Shown in pieces: positions 1 through 12,874 of a stretch of 64,000 nt of DNA (position 1 is the first letter of the stretch; every line of letters starts with the position of its first letter). The notes beneath the pieces were generated by a model. It saw only the letters and a program-made list of their open reading frames with translations, did not search any database and was not told the origin of the DNA. The DNA is from Monocercomonoides exilis (taxonomy: Eukaryota > Preaxostyla > Oxymonadida > Polymastigidae). The translations under genes were made by a program, and so were the position numbers. The stretch spans positions 691,501 to 755,500 of the forward strand of contig LSRY02000041.1 of assembly GCA_001643675.2 (NCBI GenBank), in the 5' to 3' direction.

Positions 1-1176
1 ATGGAAGTCAGCGAAAAATTCAGTGAAGATCAGGAAAGAGAATCATATGACTCAAATTTGAACAAACGAGTTATTTCAGCAGTGCGTCAAAGGCAGAGAG
101 CAGCAGAACGGATAAAGATGGACATTGAGCCAGATTATTCTGGTCAAGAGGAGGAAGAAAAGGAAGAGGAGGAAGAGGAGGAAGAGGAAGAAGAAGAAGA
201 TGATGATGAATCTGGTTGTGAGCCATCGGGAGTGCTAGTTACAGATCCAAGAAATTTCATTGTTCCCAAAAAGTTGAAATCAAAAGTTTTAAAAGCAAAT
301 AAACAACATTCGAATATTGTAAAGCCTTCTCCTTCTTCTTCTTCTTCTTTTTCTTCTTCTTCTTCTTCTTCCGTTTTGACTTCTTCAAGCAACAAAATGG
401 ATATTGAAGAAGACAAAAACACACTGCTGCTGGTTGGAAAAGCCATTTCCAGTTCGTTTGTATTCCGCCAATCAGGCGCATTAGATGTCTTTTCAATGCC
501 TCATTTAAGTGGAGCAGGCGATCTTGCTTTTGCTTCTTCTTCTGATCTCAAATATTTAGGCACATATCAGCTTCCAAGCGCTTTGGCTGAGTCTTCGATG
601 CATTCATCGTTTTCATCATCATCATCATCATCAACTTCTTCTTCTTCTTCCTCTCCTTTCTCATCCTCTTCCCCCTCCTCTTTTTTCTCCTCCTCTTCTT
701 CTTCCCCCTCTCTTCCATCGTCTTCGTTATTCCACACGTCGTGTGCTGTTCTGCACAATTCCAATCAGGAAATGCTCCTTTTGGATGCAAAGCACAGCGA
801 CCGGCTGACAGGATTCGACCTTAATCAAGGCAGAGTTGTAGCTCAGTGGAGCGCCCACACAAAGAACAGCGAAGGAGAAAGCGGAGGAAAAGGAAAAGGA
901 ATGGGAATGGGAAAAGGAACAATAAAAGGAAAAGGAATTGGAAAAGGGAGAGGAAAAGAGAATGAGAAAGATAAAAGTGAAAGGGAAGGATATACGCCAA
1001 TCAGATGGATTACAAAGAAGAAGAAGAAAGAGACTGCTGACTTTGATGCAGATGACCCAGTTGTGATTGGCGTGAATTCCAATGAGACGTTCCTTCTCGA
1101 CACCAGACTGCCTGACAGAAGTGCAGTTGTCACTGAATTTGCTGTTTCTTCCTCTCCTTTTTATTCTTCTTCTTCT

Positions 1177-1208
<32 letters not shown>

Positions 1209-2013
1209 CTTCTCTTCTTCTTCTCTCCTTCTCTATCCCTCTCGTCTTTCTTCCTCTGGATTCAGCTATGCTGCCTCCACTAACCCGATGCTCACTGTGG
1301 CAGCAGCAACTGCCGATGGCTGCGTTGCTGTGGGCTCAAAACGCGGTGTTGTGCGTCTGTTTGACGAACGGTTTGCCGGCAGAGCGAAGACACAGCTGAA
1401 TTTGGGAGGAGGAGGAGGAGGAGGAAGAGGAGGAAGGAGCGATGGGAAGAAAGGGAAGATGAGTGATCCAGTGATTGGATTAGATACAACAGCAGATGGA
1501 AGATGGCTGCTGGTTACAACGCCCACATATCTTGTGCTGGTGGACACTGTGCTGGGTTCATCATCATCATCTTCTTCTTCTTCTTCTTCCTCCTCCTCAT
1601 CCTCCTTTTCCTCTTCTTCTTCTTCTTCCTCTTCTTCTGGTCGCTTCCGCACTGTTTTCACCCACCCTCTTCCCTCATCAGAGCGTTTGGACAAGACGCG
1701 CATCCGGCTGAGGCTGAGTGCAGTAGACACAGCTGAGCTGCTTGTGCAGTGCGGGGGAATCTGCTTCACGCCGGCAAAGCTGTTTTTTGATGACAAAACG
1801 AATGAGAAGCTGATTGTGACAACAACTGGCCCCTATGTGATTGTTTGGGACATGCGAAATATTGAACGGGGCAAATATGAGAAGTATAAGTTAAAGCAGA
1901 TGGGGGATGTGGTTGTGGATGGAGACTTTGCGTGGGATGGCGCGCAGTGCAGTCTTGTTGTGGCGACGGAGAACCACTTGGTGAATGAAAGGCTGAAAAG
2001 GACAAAGAAATAG
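1..2013 (+). CDS. VID27: VID27-family WD-repeat protein, probably 5'-truncated by the window edge
   Basis: The frame is open from base 1 to TAG at 2011-2013 (670 codons). Base 1 is an ATG, but upstream exons cannot be excluded. The C-terminal half carries the VID27 signature blocks in order: a 'MLLLDAKHSDRLTGFDL' strand pair (about residues 258-275), 'VVIGVNSNETFLLDTRLPDR', 'GCVAVGSKRGVVRLFDERF', 'SDPVIGLDTTADGRWLLV', then 'GPYVIVWDMRNIERGKYEKY' near the end. Together these form the beta-propeller-like VID27 C-terminal domain. Family members are cytoplasmic proteins linked in yeast to vacuolar import and degradation; the biochemical role is not established. The conserved blocks are separated by six or more poly-Ser stretches made almost only of TCN codons, an acidic run (residues about 50-70) and a Gly/Lys repeat (about 288-320). 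No intron is needed. Family assignment is firm; the true start is uncertain. Confidence 0.85.
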
Positions 2014-2823
2014 GAAAATTTGATTATTTCTTAAAAAAGTTAAAAAAATGTGTTTCAATATTTTTTTTTGTTTTTAATAGTTGATTTTTTTGAGGGGTAG
2101 GGGGAGTTTGAATGATTTATGCTTACAATAAAGTTCAATATTTTTTGGAAACAATTAGACAACAAAAGTTTTCTTTCCACGAAGTCATATTTGAAAAGAT
2201 TTTTTGTTTTTTTTTCTGTACATGTTTCATATTCATTTTTTCCCAATATGTTAGTGTTTCAGAAGATGTAATTTTCTTTCTTTCTTTCTTTTTTTTTAAT
2301 GCTTTAGGAATTTTGTTGTGATTTAAGTTGTGAATATCCTAATTGCGCCTTTAATCATAATCTTTGTATTATTTTTTCTTTGAAGAATTTTTTCATTAGA
2401 ATTTGCATATTTAAATTGTTGCACAAACATAAAAAAAAAGAAACATGCTTTACAAAAAAAATTCTTACATTAATTTTTTTTATGAATTCACTTTTCAATT
2501 GTAAAATAAAAAATAGAAAGTACAATTGTTGGACAAGAAAATCACATTCGTAATATTCAATCGAAGCCTCAAAATTAAACAATAAGCTATTTAAAAATAT
2601 CTATAGATTGGAGTTAAAAAAAAAGAGTGATGACACAACCATATGGAAAAAATAATGCTTTTCTATTCTTCTCCGATTTTTTTTCAATGTTGGTATGCCC
2701 ATAAGTAAATAATTAATCCGAGGTTATTTGAATTATTGTTTATTGAAGAATTAAGGAAACATAAGTTGTTGACATTTCATCATTTCTTTAAAGTAGTTAA
2801 TATTAAAGATTTTATTTAGGAAA
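2014..2823. other. AT-rich intergenic region
   Basis: About 810 bases between the VID27 stop and the ABC transporter start. It is rich in T and A runs, and short frames have no conserved motifs. It must hold the 3' end of the first gene and the promoter of the second, but I can point to no specific signal. Confidence 0.6.
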
Positions 2824-5800
2824 ATGTCTGCTTCTCAGTCTTCTTCGGAACAAAAAGAAGCAAAAGAAGCAAAGAATGAAGTTCTGGAGTCTTCCTCATC
2901 ACAGTCTGATGATGGCACAAAAGAAATTAGAAATAACTCTGTACAGTCCGGACAAGGGAATATTAAAGAATTTGCGAGAAAGCCAAATAAAGAAGAACAA
3001 TCTTGTTTTTTAGCAAACCTCTTTTTTTGCTTCTTCTTTCCATTTGTTTGCCGAATTAAGCCAATCAGATCCGAAGATTTTCCAGAAGTGCATAGAAAAG
3101 ACAGTGCTGAAAGGGTAACTAATTTGGTTGAAAAGAAGTGGATAGTTAAATATGAAAAATATGTGAATGAACTGTGCAAATATGAAGAGGAGTTGCAGAG
3201 AAATCCACAGTTTGTTCTAACATTTTTTTCTTTTAGCTTTGTGGATATGATTTTTTTTTTGATTGATTTTTTAGGACAACCTTGAAAAAACCAGGTTTAC
3301 CTTCATTGATTGGAAGTGTAATCGGTGGAATTGGCATATGGAATATATTATTCGCTGGGATATCATTGCTACTAGGCCTTGCCTTTAACTTGCTTCAACC
3401 AACAATGATGAAAGAGCTTCTTAAATCGTTGAACCTAAAGCAGCTCTACGATGTTACAAATGGCAATGCTGGGAGTGGCGAATTTCCTTATGCTGCTGTG
3501 ATTATTATCATCCTTTGCCCTATTGGTCATTACATGTTTGATGCATTGGGTTTCCGGATGCTGTTCCATTTCTGCTCGCAGATGCGTTCTTCGCTGACAG
3601 GGCTGATCTACAACAAGACGCTGAAGCTGAACATAACATCGCAGGCAAACATAGACACAGGGCGTATTCTAACGCTGATCTCAACCGACGCTCGGCAGAT
3701 TGGAGAGATGCTCCCGATGTTCCTGCAGATAATCGTCATCCCCTTCCAGTTCTTCATCTCCTTCGTGTTCGTTCTGATTGATTTCAGCTATTCCACCTTC
3801 ATGTCCTGGGCGGTGCTCGTCATCATCGTGCCTTTCCAGGTGCTGATGGGTGTTCTGATGGGCGGGCAGCTCAAGATGTACCTGGGATACAACGACCAGC
3901 GGAACAAAGTGGTGAACGAGACACTTCAGGGGATGCGTGTGGTGAAGTACACAGGGCTGGAGAATGTGTTCATGAAGAACGTCGACACCATCAGAGAAGG
4001 GCAGATCAAATACTCTTTCTACTTCACACTTCTCCAACAGACCATCTTCGGCATCCTGCGTACAGTCCCAATTCTGAACAACCTCGCCACGTTTTCAGTG
4101 TTTGTCGCCGTGAACCACATCACCCAGGAGCAGTTCTCATTGAAAGTGATGCCGAACATTGGGTATTTGACACTCATGACACAGCCAACGAACCAGCTGC
4201 CCATGATCATCCAGGGATACTCCATGCTGCAGATCTCTGTCAACCGTATTGCTGAGTTCCTTGTGCTCCCCGAAGTGAAGATTATTCCTCTGGAAAAACC
4301 AGCTGAGCCAGAACTGGCTGTGAAAGTGACCAGCGCCTCGTTCCGCTGGGGCAATCCTCCGGAGATTCCGATGACGATGGCAGAGAGGAAGAAAGCACAG
4401 GCCGAGCTGAAGAAGAAGAAGGCGGCGCAGGCAAAGATGCTCGCACAGAGAGCTGCATCAGGAGGAGAAGGAGGAGAAGGGGAAAACGAGAAAAGTTTAC
4501 TCCGCGGAGAAATATCTCCGTCTTCTAGTGATGGGATAGCGACAAATAACACACAAAGCACAGAAAACGCAGAAAATACTGAAAATACAGAAAGTATGCA
4601 AAGTATTCAGAATACACCAACACCTTCATCGAGTAGTAATCCATCTGCTCTGATGTCCGTGTTTTCGATGTATCCAGAGACATCACAATCAACAACGATG
4701 CCTTCCAGAGCATCTTCAGCTGCCGTTGATTATTCATCATCATCCTCTTCATCATCATCCTCTTCATCATCGTCATCTTCTTCAAGTGTGATGATAAAGT
4801 CTGATTCATCAGGTTTGGAGGAAATGTCTCTTGTTCAGTATGAGAAGGAACATTCGAAGGCATCTGGAAACAAAGAAGAAGCGAAAAAGAGCGAAAACAC
4901 AGAAGAACCAACTGTTTCGACGAATTCAGAAGAGAAAAGCAAAGAAAATAAAGAAAACACAGAAAATGCAATGTCGAAAGAGGAATCTCAGAATAAACAA
5001 GAAGAAAAAGAAGAAAAAGAAGAAGAAAACACAAAAGAAGGATTAAGTGATGAAACAAAGAATGAAGCGAATGAGGAAGAGAAATGCTCAATTTTGACTA
5101 TTCGCGCTGAAAAACCAGAAAGCTCAACAGAAATTGAAGAGAAAGAAGCAGAGAAAGAGGAAAATGCACAGAAAGAAGCTGAAAAGGAAGGCAATGAGGA
5201 TGTTATGGAATCTAAGGAGCAGAATTCATCGTCATCGTCATCGTCATCATCTTCTTCTTCTACATCATCAACCACATCATCTGTATTTTCTTTAACTTCT
5301 TCTTCTTCCTCTTCTTCCACTTCAACTCAACTCCACATCTCCTCAACAACAGAGTCACGTCAGCCTTCCAGCCATTCTCACTCCTCCAGCTTTAGCCCCA
5401 CTCCATCTCCTTCTCTTTCTCTTTCCATTTCCATCTCTCCTTCTCCTTCTCCCTCTTCTTCCATTTCCCCTTCTGCCACTCCTTCTCCTTCCCCCACCCC
5501 TTCTCCTTCCCCTTCACCTTCACCTTCTCCTTCCATGCTCCCTGTGACAGACCGTCCTGTTCTAACCGACATCTCTTTCTCTCTCCCCAAAGGCTCCCTC
5601 ACAATGGTGATAGGCGGTGTGGGCTCGGGGAAATCCTCGTTGGGAGCGTGTGTCATCGGAGAAATAGAGAAGATCAGCGGAACAGTCGAAGTGGATGGGA
5701 ATGTAGCGTATTGCCCGCAGGTGGCGTGGATCAACGACAACACAGTGAGGGGAAACATCACGTTTGGCTCTGCATTTGACGAGGAAAAATATTTGAATGT

Positions 5801-8255
5801 GGTTCATCTGTGTTCGCTGGAGACGGATTTCAAGACTCTGTCGGCTGGAGACCAGACGGCCATAGGGGAAAAGGGGGTGAATTTGAGTGGAGGGCAGAAG
5901 GCGAGGATTCAGCTGGCACGGGCGGTGTATGCCGATAGAGACATTTACATTCTGGATGACCCTCTTTCAGCAGTCGATGCACATGTGGGGAGGTTCTTGT
6001 TTGATGAGTGCATCATTGGAAATCTGAAGGGAAGAGGGAAGACAATATTTCTGATGACGAATCAGCTGCAGTATTTGGACAAAGCAGACAATGTTATTTT
6101 GCTGAATCAGGGGAAGATTGTGGCGCAGGGCAAGTATGAAGAGCTGAGGGAGAAAGGGATTGACTTCAGCAAGTACATCATCAAGAAGAGGAAGACAGGA
6201 GATGGAGAGGCGGATATGAAGGCTCATCATCACCAGTACCAGCATCAGCATAAGCACCATCACCATCACAATGAGAATGAAAAGGACAAAAGAGAAGGAG
6301 AAGGAGAGGGAAACGAAGAAGAAGGCGAAGGCAAGCAAAAAGAGAACAAAAACGACGAAGTCGAAGACAAACGGAAGATGCTACATGGAGCAGAAAGCAA
6401 TGCCGGGAAGCAGATTATGACTGAAGAAGAGCAAGAGACAGGCTCTGTCCCATACAGCATCTACTTCAAATACATCAGATCTCTCTTTCCTTTCCCTGTA
6501 TTCCTCTTCTGGGTGTTTCTGGTGCTGGCGAGCTCAGGTTTGATCTGCTTTGCTCAGTATTGGCTAGGAATAATTGGCTCTACAGATCGCATCAATACAC
6601 TCAGCTACAACTGGAAGATTGGATTGTACGGCTTCTTCGGCGTGGGCATGTTTGTGGTGAACCAGACGCGGGCGTTTGTGTCAGCGTATGCAGTGAAGCG
6701 GGCGAATAGGATCACACACAGGAATCTGCTGAACCATGTGATGCATTGCCCATCCTCTTTCTTTGATACAACACCATTGGGCAGAGTGCTGAACAGATTC
6801 ACTGGGGATATGTCACAAGCAGACAACACGATGTACTTCTTCCTCATTCAAGTACTGAACTTCTGGCTGAACATGCTGGGACAGTGTGTTATTGTTGGCG
6901 TGGACACTCCGTTCTTCCTGGCGATTGGGCTTCCTGCAATGGTCGTGTTCTACATCATCATGTGCATCTACTCACGCACCTCGCGTAATCTGCAGAGACA
7001 AGAATCTATTTCTCGTTCTCCTGTGCTCTCTCTCTATGGCGAGACAGTCAGTGGTGCTGGCTTGTCCACAATCCGTGCGTATCACCTGGAGGACTCGTGG
7101 AGGCAGAAGTTCTTCTGCTTCAACGACGAATGGACGATCCGCTTTGTGCTGTTCCGTGAGGGGCAGAAGTGGGCGACTCTGTACTGCTCCTTTGTGTCTA
7201 CCTTGTTTATGGCAGGTGTGGTGCTTATTGGCTGGTTCACAATGGACATCTCACAGCTCAGTGTCGCCATCACTGCATCCATCCAGTTCGCAATGTATGG
7301 AGTCATCCTTGTGCAGCAGAACACAGAATTGGAGTCACGAATGACCGGATATCAGAGAATCGTGTTCTATTCGACCAAATTGCCACAGGAGAAAGATCAC
7401 TCAAAGAAAGACGGGGCGGTTGAGCCGCCGAAGGAGTGGCCAGCAGAGGGGAAAGTGGAGTATGACGATGTGTCGTTCAGATATCGCCCTGGTCTACCTT
7501 ATGTTCTGCAGGATGTGTCATTCACATTCAGAGGAGGAGAAAAAATTGGGGTGTGTGGGCGAACAGGGGCGGGGAAGTCGTCGTTGTTGTTTGCTCTGTT
7601 CAGGCTGATCGAGCTGGATCCGAAGCTGCAGCCGACGATGATTGATGTGAGCACAGGTTTCCCCATCCCGCCACCAGATCCTTCGATTGAGCCGCCGAAC
7701 AAAGGAAGAGTGCTGATTGATGGAGTGGATATATCCAAAGTGAATCTGGGCAGAGTGCGGAGATCGATTGCTATCATTCCGCAGGACCCCACGCTGTTCA
7801 CAGGAACTGTCAGGTACAATCTTGACATTGGAGGTGGTTGCAGTGATGATGAGATATGGGAAGTGTTAGATTTGATAGAGATGAAAGAGGCAATTCTTGC
7901 ACTTCCCTTGGGGCTGAACACACAAGTGGCCGAAGGCGGGTCGAACTTCAGCTGCGGGCAGAGGCAGCTGATGTGTTTTGGGAGGGCGATCTTGAACCAC
8001 TGCCGCATTGTGATTATGGACGAGGCAACGGCCAGTGTGGATGTGGAGACGGATGCGAAGATACAGAACACGATCAGAAAGGTGTTTGCAAAGCAGACGG
8101 TAATTGTGATTGCGCACAGGCTGAACACGATTATGGGGAGTGACAGGATTATGGTGATGAACAAAGGGCGCGTGGCGGAGTTGGACACACCCGCTAATCT
8201 GCTGGCCAATCCAGATTCAGCTTTCAATGGATTGATTCACAGCCTTGATCATTAG
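2824..8255 (+). CDS. ABCC/MRP-type full ABC transporter, two exons, 1788 aa
   Basis: Exons 2824-3209 and 3275-8255; the 65-base intron (GTTTGT...TTTTAG) restores the frame as ...NPQ/TTLKKPG. Order: N-terminal Ser/Glu stretch, TMD1 (about residues 140-450), NBD1, TMD2 (about 1190-1480), NBD2. NBD1 has Walker A GGVGSGKSS (about 911), Q-loop AYCPQVAW, perfect signature LSGGQ (about 999) and Walker B IYILDD. NBD2 has Walker A GRTGAGKSS (about 1557), Q-loop IIPQDP, degenerate signature FSCGQ and Walker B IVIMDEA with the catalytic Glu. The asymmetric signature and TMD2/NBD2 wording fit subfamily C, plasma-membrane or vacuolar exporters of conjugates and drugs; the substrate cannot be inferred. About 395 residues of poly-Ser, Glu/Lys and Ser-Pro sequence are inserted between the first NBD1 strand (VTSASFRWG, about 480) and the next (RPVLTDISF, about 888). 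A His-rich linker (about 1120-1140) precedes TMD2. Confidence 0.93.
3210..3274 (+). other. spliceosomal intron of the ABC transporter gene
   Basis: It begins GTTTGTTCT and ends TTTTTTAG. Phase 2 on both sides, removing in-frame stops and joining two frames that read into each other. It is typical of the other introns here: GT(A/T/G)TG at the 5' site and a T-rich tract before AG. Confidence 0.8.
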
Positions 8256-8645
8256 TGATCAGTATTGTATTTTTATTCTAGTCAGATATTTTGTTGGGAA
8301 TAATGAAAGTATATTATCTTTATTTTCATCACAACACATTTTTTGTATTATGTGTATGCTTGAGAGTTGAAAAATTTGAAACTCGTTTATTCACATCACT
8401 GTTAATTATTTAGATTTTTTTTTTTTGAATTTTTCACACATTTAACAAATGCTATCAAATTGAGAAGTGTTCATTTTACGTGTTGCAGTGTGTTGTTTAT
8501 TTTCAGCCCAACTTCGAGTGAAATAACTGATTGTTAATAAATGATAATATCACAAAAATAAATCCATTATGGGCAAAAAATATTTATTTCCAACTCTTTT
8601 TGTTCTATAAGAGTTTTCATTGGACTTTGCTTTACTTAAAATGCA
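8256..8645. other. AT-rich intergenic region
   Basis: About 390 bases between the ABC transporter and the UDG gene with no coding pattern. An ATG at 8641 overlaps the UDG start out of frame and stops after four codons, so it would be a tiny overlapping upstream ORF. Confidence 0.5.
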
Positions 8646-11311
8646 ATGGAAATGACATTTCAAATTATGCAGCAGAAGCAACAAAGCAAAGAAAAAGATG
8701 CTTCTTGCTCTTCTGCAAGTTTAGATTTACAAAATGAACTTGGCTTTCTTTCGCGTTCTGACAAAATAAGCTTACTTCAAAAAATTAAAAAAGAATGTGA
8801 CGAAGATGTTTCACTGTGTGTTAAATTATTTAAATGTATTTCACACAATATTTATTCTTATAAATGAAATTATTTAATTCAATTTAAAGGCCATGCCGTG
8901 AAGATGCAAAATGCATCGTTTTCGGAACTGGAAATCCAGATGCAAAGCTTGTTTTTATTGGAGAAGGACCAGGAGGGCAGGAAGATAAAACTGGAATTCC
9001 ATTTGTTGGCGCATCAGGAAAACTTCTTCATCAGCTTCTTGAAAAGTTAAATATTACCACTGACGATATTTACATTTGCAACATATTGAAATGTCTAAAC
9101 GGCAAAAAGAAAACTCTTTCGGAAAGCGAACTCATGGAGCATGCAAAATATCTTCTTCAACAAATAAAAGTTATTGATCCTGTTTGGTTAGTGGTCATGG
9201 GAAATTATGCAATGAAATTTGTTCTCAACAACTTTAAAATGGATGGGATGGCAAAAGTGAAAGGAATTTTAGCTGTGCATGGACTTGAACACAGAATTAA
9301 AAAGCCATATAAAAAAACCAATGAACCTGGATGGGTTGATTACTTCAGGGTATTTCCGACGCTTCATCCGGCAGCCGTATTGCACAATTCTTCGATGAGA
9401 TCGTCTTTGATCGATGATTTTGAAATATTTGGGAAAATTCTTCGAGAAGAAATTGCTCAAAAACCGATTGAAGTTTCAGAAAGTTCTTTCACAACTCCAA
9501 AGAAAAGAACCAGAACAGCTTCAAACGATACCAAATCAATCTTTTCGCCAACTTCCCCCAAATCTTCACAGACAACTCCAACTACTAGAAAATTCCGCCT
9601 TATCAAAGATGAGGAAGGTGAAATGAAGGATGAGCAAGAGACTATTTTACAGACTGAAAAGCCACTTAAAAGTAATCAAAATGATTCTTTGCATAATTTA
9701 AAGTCACTTTCCAATAAAGACAAAGAGAAAACAAACATGTCTGTAACAACATTGTCTTTGGAATCGTTTACTAATCCTTTCTCCACATTAAAGGCGACTC
9801 CTCATCATTTGAATAAAGAACACTCTATTTCAAGCAATCCTTTTTCTGAAGAGTCATTCAGTGAGGAAAAGAAGCTGATTGATTTGAACGAGCTTATTCC
9901 ATTGGATGACTTGAATGTGATTGATTCTGATTTTGATGAGGAAATGAAGCTACCTCAAGAACAAAAGAAAGAAATGACTTATTCTGTGTCTCAATCATCA
10001 TCATCTAATGCAATCGTGAATACAACTCAGAAAGATGAAAATTTCATCCAAATATCAGAGAAAGAACAGAAGGAACAGAAAAATGAGAAAATGGATGAAA
10101 ACGTACAAAAACCAACTCTTCATTCCGAAGGCTCATTCAACAAAACGCTTGTTGATGCAGCTTTCAAACCAACACTTCACAGACAAAGTCAGCTGTTATA
10201 TAAACAACTTCACAATTCTCAGGCAAAGCAATTATTATCAAATACAGAAATTCATTATGACAAAAGAATAGACAATACGTTGATTGACACTGATAAAGAA
10301 CATTTTACTGAGCAAACTATGAAATACCCAACACAATTGGATTTATCATTATCTGAAACTGTTTTGCCGGCAGATTCTCAACAATTAACCTCATATTCTT
10401 CTCAAATGCCACATAAATTGATGTCTGAAGAGGATAAAACTGCGTCTTCTGTATGCAAATTAAACACACTTTCACCAACACTTCATCTACCAAGCACACA
10501 GTCTCATTTTATGGCTGATTCAGAAGTTGATTTCTCTTCTCCTCAAGAAAAATTGCTGTTATCAGAAAATAAACAAATTTTTTCACAAGCCAAAACAGAC
10601 AAGCAAATTGAAGAAATAATCAAAATGAGAGATCAAACCAGAAATGAAGGCAATCTCAGTTCAGAATCACAGGAAACATCCACATTGTCTTCTCCATTTT
10701 TGAGTCTCCAAACACAAAATCATCAAAACGAATTAGATAACTCTCTTTCCCAGTTCTGCAATCCTCTTTTGTCTTCTGCTGTTTTTGTCACAGCATCACA
10801 TGCCCCTCAGCCATTTGCCTCGTCTGTTCCTTCTTCTCTTCCTTCTTCTGTGGATGTGAGTGCTTCTGAATCACTTGATCAGACTTTTATGCTTACACCT
10901 TGTTCTCCTGATATTTCTTCATTATCACCATCATCTTCTTCTTCATCTTCATGTTTATCTTCTTTTATTTCTTCTTCTGCAGCGAACACTTCATATTCAT
11001 TTCATGAACAGAGTTTTGATTCATTCAATGATTCAAATGATCATTCTACTATTTTGCATTCTTTAACTGATGAATCCATTTTGCAGGAAGAAGAGACTGC
11101 GATTGAAGGAACAGCTCCCACACTGGTTGATTCATGTGTTGCAATTGAATCTCTTTCTGCTATACAAAATAGTTCTGATATTCCGTCTCATAACCAAGTT
11201 ACTTCTTCTTCTCTTAGCCCATCTTCTCAATCAAACATTTCAAGAACTCCAAAATTTCAACGTTGTTCACTCTTTTCACAACTTTATCCAAATAGATCAC
11301 CAAAAAAATAA
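8646..11311 (+). CDS. Family-4-like uracil-DNA glycosylase with long disordered C-terminal tail, two exons, 863 aa
   Basis: Exons 8646-8815 and 8890-11311; a 74-base intron GTGTGTTAA...TTTAAAG in phase 2 joins ...DVSL/PCRED. Residues about 45-250 form the UDG fold: VFGTGNPDAK, then motif 1 GEGPGGQEDKTG..PFVG, the NILKC segment, and motif 2 FPTLHPAAVLHN. This is the bacterial/archaeal family-4 pattern, an enzyme that removes uracil from DNA to start base-excision repair. Family-4 enzymes bind a 4Fe-4S cluster through a CX2C pair and two later Cys. Here only the Cys in NILKC is clearly in place, the CX2C spacing is absent, and the last Cys position reads His (EHAKYL), so the cluster is probably lost or altered. 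Residues 250-863 are Ser/Thr/Gln/Lys-rich with no fold I recognise. ATG 8646 is the first in frame. Catalytic identity is firm; the role of the tail is unknown. Confidence 0.85.
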
Positions 11312-11449
11312 TAATAAATAAAAACTGTATAGTTGTTTTGTGGGAAAATAACTTTGAATCAGTTGTGCTGTTATTTAGAAAATTTTGAAAAAAAATACAA
11401 GATAAAATTTCATGATCAAATTTAATATAATTTGTGTATTTAAATAAAA

Positions 11450-12700
11450 ATGTCCGATTCAAGTGATTCTGAATCGTCTTATGTTCCTGAAGAAGACGAA
11501 ATTATATATGAAGACGAGTCTGACACAGATTCAGAAGAAGAAGTTGATGCGAATTCCCAAACTGAAGAAAAGCCACATGTTTCTGTAAAACAAGAGAATA
11601 TTCTTCTTAAAAAGAAATTAAAAGAGATCAAAAAAGACATGCCTATAACTGAACAATTATCCTTTACATCAACAACACCTTTAAAAATCGAAAAATTGGG
11701 AGATGATTTGGAACGTGAACTTTCTTTGTATGCAGTTGTTAAATAAAGATATTTCAAAAATTAAATGAAATTTTACATTCATCTATTGTATCATTGTTTT
11801 ACTTAGCTACACCCAAACCGTTGATGTTGTTAAGGATGCATTTCGCGAATTGGACAAAGTGCATCTCCAATATAAAAGGCCTCCTTCATTTTTCAGCCCA
11901 ATGATAAAGGATGATGATCAAATGGAAAAGGTTCAATGAAAATATTTCATGATTTATTCGTCTTTAACATTTTATTTTATTTTATTTTATTTTTTGTTTA
12001 TAATTTCCAGATTCAAAAACATCTTGAAGAAGAACAAAAAAGACTTGAAAAAGCTGAATTGGTAAAGCAAAGCCGCCAACTTAGAAAAGAATGTGTGTAA
12101 CAATCAATTATTAAGCTATTCAAAACAACTTTATTTATTTATTTATTTTGCACGAATAGCGAAAAAAAAGCCTGCTGTTCAACAAAAGAAAGAATCACAT
12201 GAAAAATTGAGAGATGATGTTTTGGCCGAAATGGAAAAACCAGAAAAAAGGAAGAGAGGCGATAATCATGACGGAAAGAAAAAATTCGGGAAGAATGAAC
12301 TTCCAAAGAAATCCAAAAAGAGAGAAGCAAAAGATAGAAAATATGGCTTTGGTGGAAAGAAGAAGCATTTGAAGTCAAATACCTTTGAGTCGACGAGCAA
12401 TTTTGATATTCCACGTGGATTGAAGGTTTGAATATCAGCTGTCAGCATTTTCATTTCTATAAAAATCATTATCCTCTGTTAATATATTCTAATAATATTT
12501 CTCTCTAATGTTTTACTCAAAATTTCATTTTCTTTTATTATCTTCCATTTCATCATCTTTTTTATTACTAGAAAAATCCATTCGGCGGATTTTCATCACA
12601 CAAATCCCGAGGAGGAGGAGGAGGAAGAGGAGGCAGAGGCGGAAGCCGTGGTGGAAGTAGAGGAAGTAGAGGAAGAGGAGGAAGCAGAGGAAGACATTAA
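11450..12700 (+). CDS. EBP2: EBP2 ribosomal RNA-processing protein, five exons, 292 aa
   Basis: Exons 11450-11727, 11807-11930, 12011-12092, 12160-12425 and 12572-12700; the introns of 79, 80, 67 and 146 bases all follow GT-AG and keep frame (879 coding bases). The product has an acidic N-terminus, the EBP2 core DDLERELSFYTQTVDVVKDA followed by QYKRPPSFFSPMIKDDDQM, a long charged coiled coil, the diagnostic KKREAKDRKYGFGGKKKH, and a Gly/Arg/Ser (RGG-type) tail. EBP2 (human EBNA1BP2) is a nucleolar factor of 27S pre-rRNA processing in 60S ribosome assembly; the basic linker and RGG tail fit nucleolar RNA binding. This is the most intron-rich gene in the window although its coding sequence is short. 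An AATAAA-like stretch lies about 30 bases after TAA (near 12732). Confidence 0.92.
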
Positions 12701-12874
12701 TCGTCTTTTAATGCTTTGTTGCAAACATTTCACAATAAATTTTAAAAATTTCACATCAACAAAAAATTCCAAGATTTATATGTGTGGCTTTGAAAAGTGT
12801 ATCAATTGAAATTCTGTTTCTTTTTTGTGCATTTAGCTTGTTTTTGCTTTTATTCTTCCTTCCAAACTTCTTTT

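Noticed and set aside
11200-11311. PCNA-binding (PIP-box) motif at the end of the UDG tail (QRCSLFSQLYP)
   Set aside because: The spacing does not match Q-x-x-h-x-x-aromatic-aromatic, so I do not claim it.
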